Source: Phocaeicola massiliensis B84634 = Timone 84634 = DSM 17679 = JCM 13223
GTDB taxonomy: Bacteria > Bacteroidota > Bacteroidia > Bacteroidales > Bacteroidaceae
Direction: 5' to 3'
DNA length: 64,000 nt
Assembly (NCBI RefSeq): GCF_000382445.1
Contig: NZ_KB905472.1
Span: forward strand, 2,342,602 to 2,406,601
In this document: positions 60,170-64,000 of the stretch, piece by piece
Numbering within the stretch: the stretch's first letter is position 1
Layout of the letters: every line of letters starts with the position of its first letter
Made by a program: the position numbers and the translations under genes
The notes under the pieces: model-generated
Database searches by the model: none
The model's input: only the letters and a program-made list of their open reading frames with translations
Told to the model about the DNA's origin: nothing

Positions 60170-60193
60170 CCTCTGTGTAAGAGGTGATACAAA
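60170..60193 (-). repeat. Right inverted repeat of capsule switch
   Basis: 24 bp, an exact reverse complement of 59906-59929. It lies 12 bp beyond the 3' end of the recombinase gene and forms a 10-bp dyad with 60164-60173. Confidence 0.93.
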
Positions 60194-60204
60194 GTCCATA
60201 AGTT

Positions 60205-61110
60205 TCAAATCGATGATAAAACCTTATGGTTAGCTTCATCCATCACTACTTGACTCAAAGAAGCTAAATAAATACGTGTTGTTTTTTCTGAAGTATGTCC
60301 CATGCCCTCACTTATTACAGATAGTGAAACACCATTTTCACGAGCGATGGAAGCCCAGGCGTGGCGCGGCACATAAGTCGTGAGATGCAGATGAGGAATA
60401 TCCAACAACTTTTCTATTTTTTTAAGCTGTATATTCTGATAGCGTAATGCATTATAATATTGCACCTGTATGTTTCTAGGATTATCCGAATGAAGAATCG
60501 GTAATACATAATCGGAATCTTTAGTGAACGAACTGTATCTTTCTATAATTTCTGCCATGCAAGATTCAAGTCCGATAACCAGCTTCTGCCCCGTTTTTTT
60601 ACGGTGATAAGTGATGGTACCTTCTTTTATATTCTCTTTACACAGATGGGCCATATCTACGAAAGCCATGCCACGTGTATAGAAGCTGAACATAAATAAA
60701 TCACGGGCGTAAGCCAGCTTCTTCTTGTGACTTAAATCCAGGTTTCTGAGCAGGCGTAATGCTTCTATCGTCAAAGCACGTTTTTGAGTCTTATCAATTC
60801 CTGTATATACCTCTTCAAAAGGACGTTGCTGCACTGTCAAGTTTTTCTTAACAGCCTTATTATATACAGCACGCAATACACGCATATAAAAAGAAGAGGT
60901 GTTTGCCACCACACCACGCTGTTTCAGCCAAGACTGATAACTCTGTATCAGTTCTGAAGTAACCTCTTCGATGCCGAGGTCTTTCCCTCTACGGAAGTTG
61001 AAAAAACTGTTTAAGGTACATGAATAGGAAACGGCGGTCTTAAACTGCCCGTTTTGCAGCAGAAGCTCTTTCTGCTCATTCATAAAAGAAAAAAATGAAT
61101 TGTTACACAT
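60205..61110 (-). CDS. Tyrosine site-specific recombinase (Int3), probable invertase of capsule promoter
   Basis: A 301-residue tyrosine recombinase. The N-terminal core-binding domain (KTAVSYSCTLNSFFNF; TSSFYMRVLRAVYNKAV) precedes a catalytic domain with Arg146 (YTRGMAF), Lys in HRKKTG, Arg in TYVPRHAW, His in GMGHTS and Tyr in TTRIYL. All catalytic positions are intact. The start at 61110 gives the same N-terminal length as Int1; in-frame codons upstream reach 61143. Its stop is 12 bp from the right inverted repeat, the usual placement of the invertase for the adjacent capsule promoter in Bacteroides. Confidence 0.88.
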   Translation of the reverse strand: MCNNSFFSFMNEQKELLLQNGQFKTAVSYSCTLNSFFNFRRGKDLGIEEVTSELIQSYQSWLKQRGVVANTSSFYMRVLRAVYNKAVKKNLTVQQRPFEEVYTGIDKTQKRALTIEALRLLRNLDLSHKKKLAYARDLFMFSFYTRGMAFVDMAHLCKENIKEGTITYHRKKTGQKLVIGLESCMAEIIERYSSFTKDSDYVLPILHSDNPRNIQVQYYNALRYQNIQLKKIEKLLDIPHLHLTTYVPRHAWASIARENGVSLSVISEGMGHTSEKTTRIYLASLSQVVMDEANHKVLSSI

Positions 61111-61216
61111 AAAATTATTGATTTTAATAAACAACACCGACATGGTGCTGCGGAATTAAATGTATAACAACGATTGCGGTAAAAAAAAGATTCGTTTATT
61201 TAAATTCTTAACAATC

Positions 61217-61249
61217 AAAAAAGTCCGAAACAAGTGTTTCGGACTTTTT
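61217..61249. terminator. Bidirectional terminator after rprY
   Basis: An 11-bp perfect stem (AAGTCCGAAAC/GTTTCGGACTT) with an AAGT loop, A-run on one side and T-run on the other. It closes the rprXY operon on the minus strand. Confidence 0.88.
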
Positions 61250-61264
61250 ATATGTATGACCTCA

Positions 61265-61972
61265 TTACTCAACTTCCGGGGTTATCAGTTTATAACCTTT
61301 GCCGTGAATATTGATAATTTCGATAGAGTCGTCTTCCTTCAAATGCTTACGCAATTTAGTGATATATACATCCATGCTTCGGGCATTGAAGTAATTATCA
61401 TCAATCCAAATAGTTTTCAAAGCAAAGTCACGTTGCAGAATTTCATTGGCATGCGCACAAAGCAAGCCCAACAATTCGGATTCCTTAGTGGTAAGCTTGG
61501 TATTCTTGCCATCAATAGACAGAATTTGTTTCTGAGTATCGAAAGTAAAACGGCCAATCTTATAAATGTTACTCTCCTTATTTCTCTTACCACGCACACG
61601 ACGCAGGATAGCTTCAATACGGAAAGTTAATTCTTCCATACTAAACGGTTTGGTGATATAATCATCAGCACCGATTTTAAAACCTTCCAGAATATCTTCT
61701 TTCAATGTCTTTGCAGTTAAGAAGATAATAGGAATTTCAGCATTTGCAGCACGAATTTCCTGTGCCAGAGTGAAACCATCCTTTTTAGGCATCATCACAT
61801 CCAGTACACACAAATCATACTTGTTCTTCAGGAAAGCCTTGTAGCCGGCATCACCATCCGGGCAAAGTTCGGCCGAGTAGCCTTTTGCCTGCAAATATTC
61901 TCTCAAAAGCATGCCAAGATTCTCATCATCTTCGCATAACAAGATACGCAATTTCTCGTCCATATTATTCAT
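61265..61972 (-). CDS. rprY: Response regulator RprY (OmpR family)
   Basis: A 235-residue DNA-binding response regulator. The receiver domain has the acidic pocket CEDDE, the phospho-accepting Asp in LCVLDVMMPKKDG, LTAKT and the lysine in YITKPFS. The C-terminal winged helix (TKLTTKESELLGLLCAHANEILQRDFALKTIWIDDNYFNARSMDVYITKLRKHL) is OmpR-type. The sequence is very close to what I know of B. fragilis RprY. The gene overlaps rprX by 8 bp; an alternative start is 61963. Confidence 0.93.
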   Translation of the reverse strand: MNNMDEKLRILLCEDDENLGMLLREYLQAKGYSAELCPDGDAGYKAFLKNKYDLCVLDVMMPKKDGFTLAQEIRAANAEIPIIFLTAKTLKEDILEGFKIGADDYITKPFSMEELTFRIEAILRRVRGKRNKESNIYKIGRFTFDTQKQILSIDGKNTKLTTKESELLGLLCAHANEILQRDFALKTIWIDDNYFNARSMDVYITKLRKHLKEDDSIEIINIHGKGYKLITPEVE

Positions 61973-63530
61973 TTTTTAATAAAGGTAATACAATTATAAA
62001 TTTTGTTCCTACATTCAGTTCACTTTCAGCACGTATAACGCCCTTGTGGTCCTGAATTATTTTCTTCACGTATGCCAAGCCCAAACCGAAGCCTTTCACA
62101 TCGTGCAAATTACCGGTATGTACCCGATAAAACTTATCAAATATCTTTTTCAGGTTTTCTTTCTTGATGCCGATACCGTTATCCTGTATCGAAATGTAAA
62201 GTTTACCCGATTCGTTCCATGTACGGATGTTCAGCAGCAATTCTCCTTCCGGTTTCTTATACTTCACTGCATTGTCAAGCAGGTTGAAGATTACATTCGT
62301 AAAGTGCATTTCGTCCACAAATATATCAGGATTCTCTGCATCCAAACTGGAAGTTATTTTTCCGTTATACTTTTCTACTTTCAACGTAAAAGTATTAACG
62401 ACTCCCGCTATCAGCTCATTTGCATTCACTTCCTTCATCTTGAGTGTTGCCTTCTGTCTTTCGAACATTGACATCTGCAATACTTTCTCTACCTGAAAAC
62501 GCAAACGTTTCGTCTCGTCATTGATAACTCCCGAAATATGCTGGAACATAGCCGGAGACTTACCCACCGCCGGATCTTTCAACATCTGTGCTGCCAACGA
62601 AATGGTAGAGATAGGTGTCTTAAACTCATGTGTCATATTGTTGATGAAGTCATTCTTTATCTCTGTCAGCTTCTTCTGGCGGAAGATGATGTAGATAGTA
62701 AAGATGAATGTCACAAGCAATACAAACGTAAAAATGAGTGACGGTATCATAAATTTAACAGAACTGAATATGTAACTGTTCAAATCAGGGAAGTGAACAT
62801 TTACCATTCCCATTCGTGCAGGCGGATCATTTTGGAATATGACCTTGCGGTACATGCTCTCGCTACCCTCGTTCGTATAGTCGGGGCAATGATAAGCCTC
62901 TGTTCCCTCACGATCTGTCACTGTAAAATGATACGGAATATCAATGCCGTTATTTAACAGTTCCGTCTTTATAAACAAATCCAACTGCTTAAAGTTAACA
63001 CGCTCTTTAAGCGGTTTATCACTGGCTGTGCGCAAAATAGTATAAACCACTTCGTCCAACAATGCCCGTTGGTATACATATCTCTCCTTTATGATTTCCT
63101 GCAATGCCCTGGCTGTTTGCGGGATATTTTTACCGGTAGAGATAATTGCCTTGGGAACATTGGCCGGACGGTTTGTACTAATCTTCATCTTGAGTTCGAA
63201 AGTGGAATACCCGTCCAACCCGTCCGAAGATACAGCATAATGCTGTGTATGTGCGACCAATTCGTTTTCCTCTTTTCCTTCTTTGGCGGCCTGCTGCCGG
63301 TATAATTGGGCAGCTCTTTCGGTAGCAACAACATCATCCTCCAGATATTTCTTTGTTTCCACCAACTCAATATTCCTGCACGCCTGATCCAAACTGCGCC
63401 GAACCGATTCATCAAATTGTTCCCTGCGCATCTTCACCATTTCCTCAATATAGCTCACTTGCAAGTAAAGCAAACTCAGAAATGAGAGCCCCATTACAAT
63501 TCCTAATATCCAAATAGTAGACTTTTTCAT
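61965..63530 (-). CDS. rprX: Sensor histidine kinase RprX
   Basis: A 521-residue membrane kinase. The first helix is at about 5-25 (TIWILGIVMGLSFLSLLYLQV). A periplasmic sensor domain of about 220 residues follows, then a second helix near MIPSLIFTFVLLVTFIFTIYIIF. HisKA has the phospho-histidine in NNMTHEFKTPISTISLAAQML, and the ATPase has NVIFNLLDNAVKYKK, DNGIGI and GFGLGLAYVKKI. It phosphorylates RprY. Its signal is unknown. Confidence 0.93.
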   Translation of the reverse strand: MKKSTIWILGIVMGLSFLSLLYLQVSYIEEMVKMRREQFDESVRRSLDQACRNIELVETKKYLEDDVVATERAAQLYRQQAAKEGKEENELVAHTQHYAVSSDGLDGYSTFELKMKISTNRPANVPKAIISTGKNIPQTARALQEIIKERYVYQRALLDEVVYTILRTASDKPLKERVNFKQLDLFIKTELLNNGIDIPYHFTVTDREGTEAYHCPDYTNEGSESMYRKVIFQNDPPARMGMVNVHFPDLNSYIFSSVKFMIPSLIFTFVLLVTFIFTIYIIFRQKKLTEIKNDFINNMTHEFKTPISTISLAAQMLKDPAVGKSPAMFQHISGVINDETKRLRFQVEKVLQMSMFERQKATLKMKEVNANELIAGVVNTFTLKVEKYNGKITSSLDAENPDIFVDEMHFTNVIFNLLDNAVKYKKPEGELLLNIRTWNESGKLYISIQDNGIGIKKENLKKIFDKFYRVHTGNLHDVKGFGLGLAYVKKIIQDHKGVIRAESELNVGTKFIIVLPLLKNE

Positions 63531-63732
63531 GCCAGCAAAATTAAAAGCGTTAAACCTTATTACATAACGGATTAACCAAATTTAAACGGCAATTCTCTAT
63601 AATTAACCGAAAAAGTCATTTAAACTAATAATCTGACTACTATAACAAAATTAACGCCGCTTGGTTTGCAAAAATAATAAAAAATTAAGTTCAAAACCAA
63701 ATAATAAACCTAAAAGTTTAAGGTTACTTAAA

Positions 63733-63769
63733 TAAAAAGGAACGCTTTTTTAACGAAAAGCGTTCCTTC
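63733..63769 (-). terminator. Terminator of EF-G-like gene
   Basis: A 13-bp stem (AAGGAACGCTTTT/AAAAGCGTTCCTT) with a 6-nt loop, followed on the minus strand by TTTTTATTT. Confidence 0.88.
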
Positions 63770-63794
63770 TAGATATCATTTCTTACAGTTTACG

Positions 63795-64000
63795 TTATTC
63801 ATCCTTATTTTCATTCGCCTCAAATTCTTTCATTAATTTATCCTGAACATCGCCCGGAACAAGTTCGTAGCTGGCAAATTTCATGATGAATGAAGCGCGC
63901 CCGCCGGTAAGTGAGCTCAAGGAAGTGGAATAAGAAGACATTTCCTTCAAAGGTACTTTGGCAACCAATTTCTCATAACCGTTTTCGCTGCTCATACCCA
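63795..64000 (-). CDS. EF-G-like translation factor, C-terminal end (cut by window)
   Basis: Only the last 66-68 codons are visible. YEKLVAKVPLKEMSSYSTSLSSLTGGRASFIMKFASYELVPGDVQDKLMKEFE matches the end of domain V of elongation factor G, including the conserved SLTGGRA. Bacteroides carry more than one EF-G-type gene, so it could be the canonical factor or a paralogue with a special role. The remaining part lies to the right of the window. A strong terminator follows its stop. Confidence 0.85.
   Translation of the reverse strand, partial: GMSSENGYEKLVAKVPLKEMSSYSTSLSSLTGGRASFIMKFASYELVPGDVQDKLMKEFEANENKDE

Larger units (their letters stand above)
59906..60193. promoter_or_regulatory. Invertible promoter segment of capsule operon (reads as ON)
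   Basis: Perfect 24-bp inverted repeats at 59906-59929 and 60170-60193 bound 240 bp. Each begins TTTGTATCACCTC outside and ends ACAGAGG inside; the right copy extends into an additional GTATCACCTC/GAGGTGATAC dyad. Inside, the minus strand carries TAACTTTG (59957-59964), an exact -7 element, with TTTC about 18 bp upstream, pointing at upxY. No matching plus-strand promoter was seen, so this orientation should express the capsule. Transcription would begin near 59950, leaving a leader of about 110 nt across the left repeat. Confidence 0.87.

Noticed and set aside
63536..63543. -7 element (TAATTTTG) just before rprX
   Set aside because: It is only 5 bp from the start codon and has no -33; it would require a leaderless transcript, so it is not listed as a promoter.

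Overview
The window looks like chromosomal DNA of a gut Bacteroidales, most likely Phocaeicola/Bacteroides (vulgatus/dorei-like). The reasons are the promoter grammar (TTTG-N19..21-TAnnTTTG before many genes), the RprX/RprY two-component pair, the rpsF-rpsR-rplI operon, a type V (FimA/Mfa-like) pilus operon, an UpxY-led capsule locus, and the 3' part of dnaA at the left edge. Genus and species are inference; no rRNA or tRNA gene was seen.

Region 1 (1-13.3 kb) is housekeeping: partial dnaA, a nitroreductase, nrdJ, folB, mgsA, a family 2 glycosyltransferase, mtaB, an acyl-CoA synthetase, a small lipoprotein, rpsF-rpsR-rplI and a MarR regulator. Intrinsic terminators and Bacteroides-type promoters are legible here.

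Region 2 (13.4-22.0 kb) is a phase-variable pilus locus. A tyrosine recombinase (Int1) is followed by 223 bp bounded by perfect 23-bp inverted repeats. A good promoter inside this segment points away from the downstream operon, so the operon reads as OFF. The operon holds two DUF3575/DUF3868-type outer-membrane pairs, a fimbrillin and a FimB/Mfa2-type anchor. A second, closely similar recombinase (Int2) follows, but its first catalytic arginine is replaced by histidine.

Region 3 (22.1-60.2 kb) is a capsular/exopolysaccharide locus transcribed leftward. It starts at a second invertible promoter segment (24-bp inverted repeats at 59.9 and 60.17 kb) whose promoter points toward upxY, so it reads as ON. 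Next come export and chain-length genes (Wza, Wzc-like kinase, PHP phosphatase), flippase, glycosyltransferases, polymerase, an acyltransferase and an unusual ParB-like/nucleotidyltransferase pair. The locus is interrupted at 35.5-42.3 kb by a rightward block (uncharacterised protein, primase-helicase, HU-like protein, 34-residue membrane peptide, amidase, plus a leftward DUF4248 gene) and by a toxin-antitoxin island (YoeB/YefM and a DUF3990/DUF3791 group) bounded by 110-bp direct repeats of the amidase 3' end. The second half of the locus supplies an NAD-epimerase, the initiating phosphoglycosyl transferase, three ATP-grasp genes (one frameshifted), a fold-III PLP decarboxylase, an aldo/keto reductase, an aminotransferase and a membrane sugar 4,6-dehydratase. 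It ends with two YjbH-like proteins and a lipoprotein.

Region 4 (60.2-64 kb) holds a third tyrosine recombinase next to the capsule switch, rprX/rprY, and the C-terminal end of an EF-G-like gene.

The theme is surface variation: two recombinase-linked promoter switches, in opposite states, control a pilus and a capsule, and the capsule locus carries scars of insertion, frameshift and gene loss.
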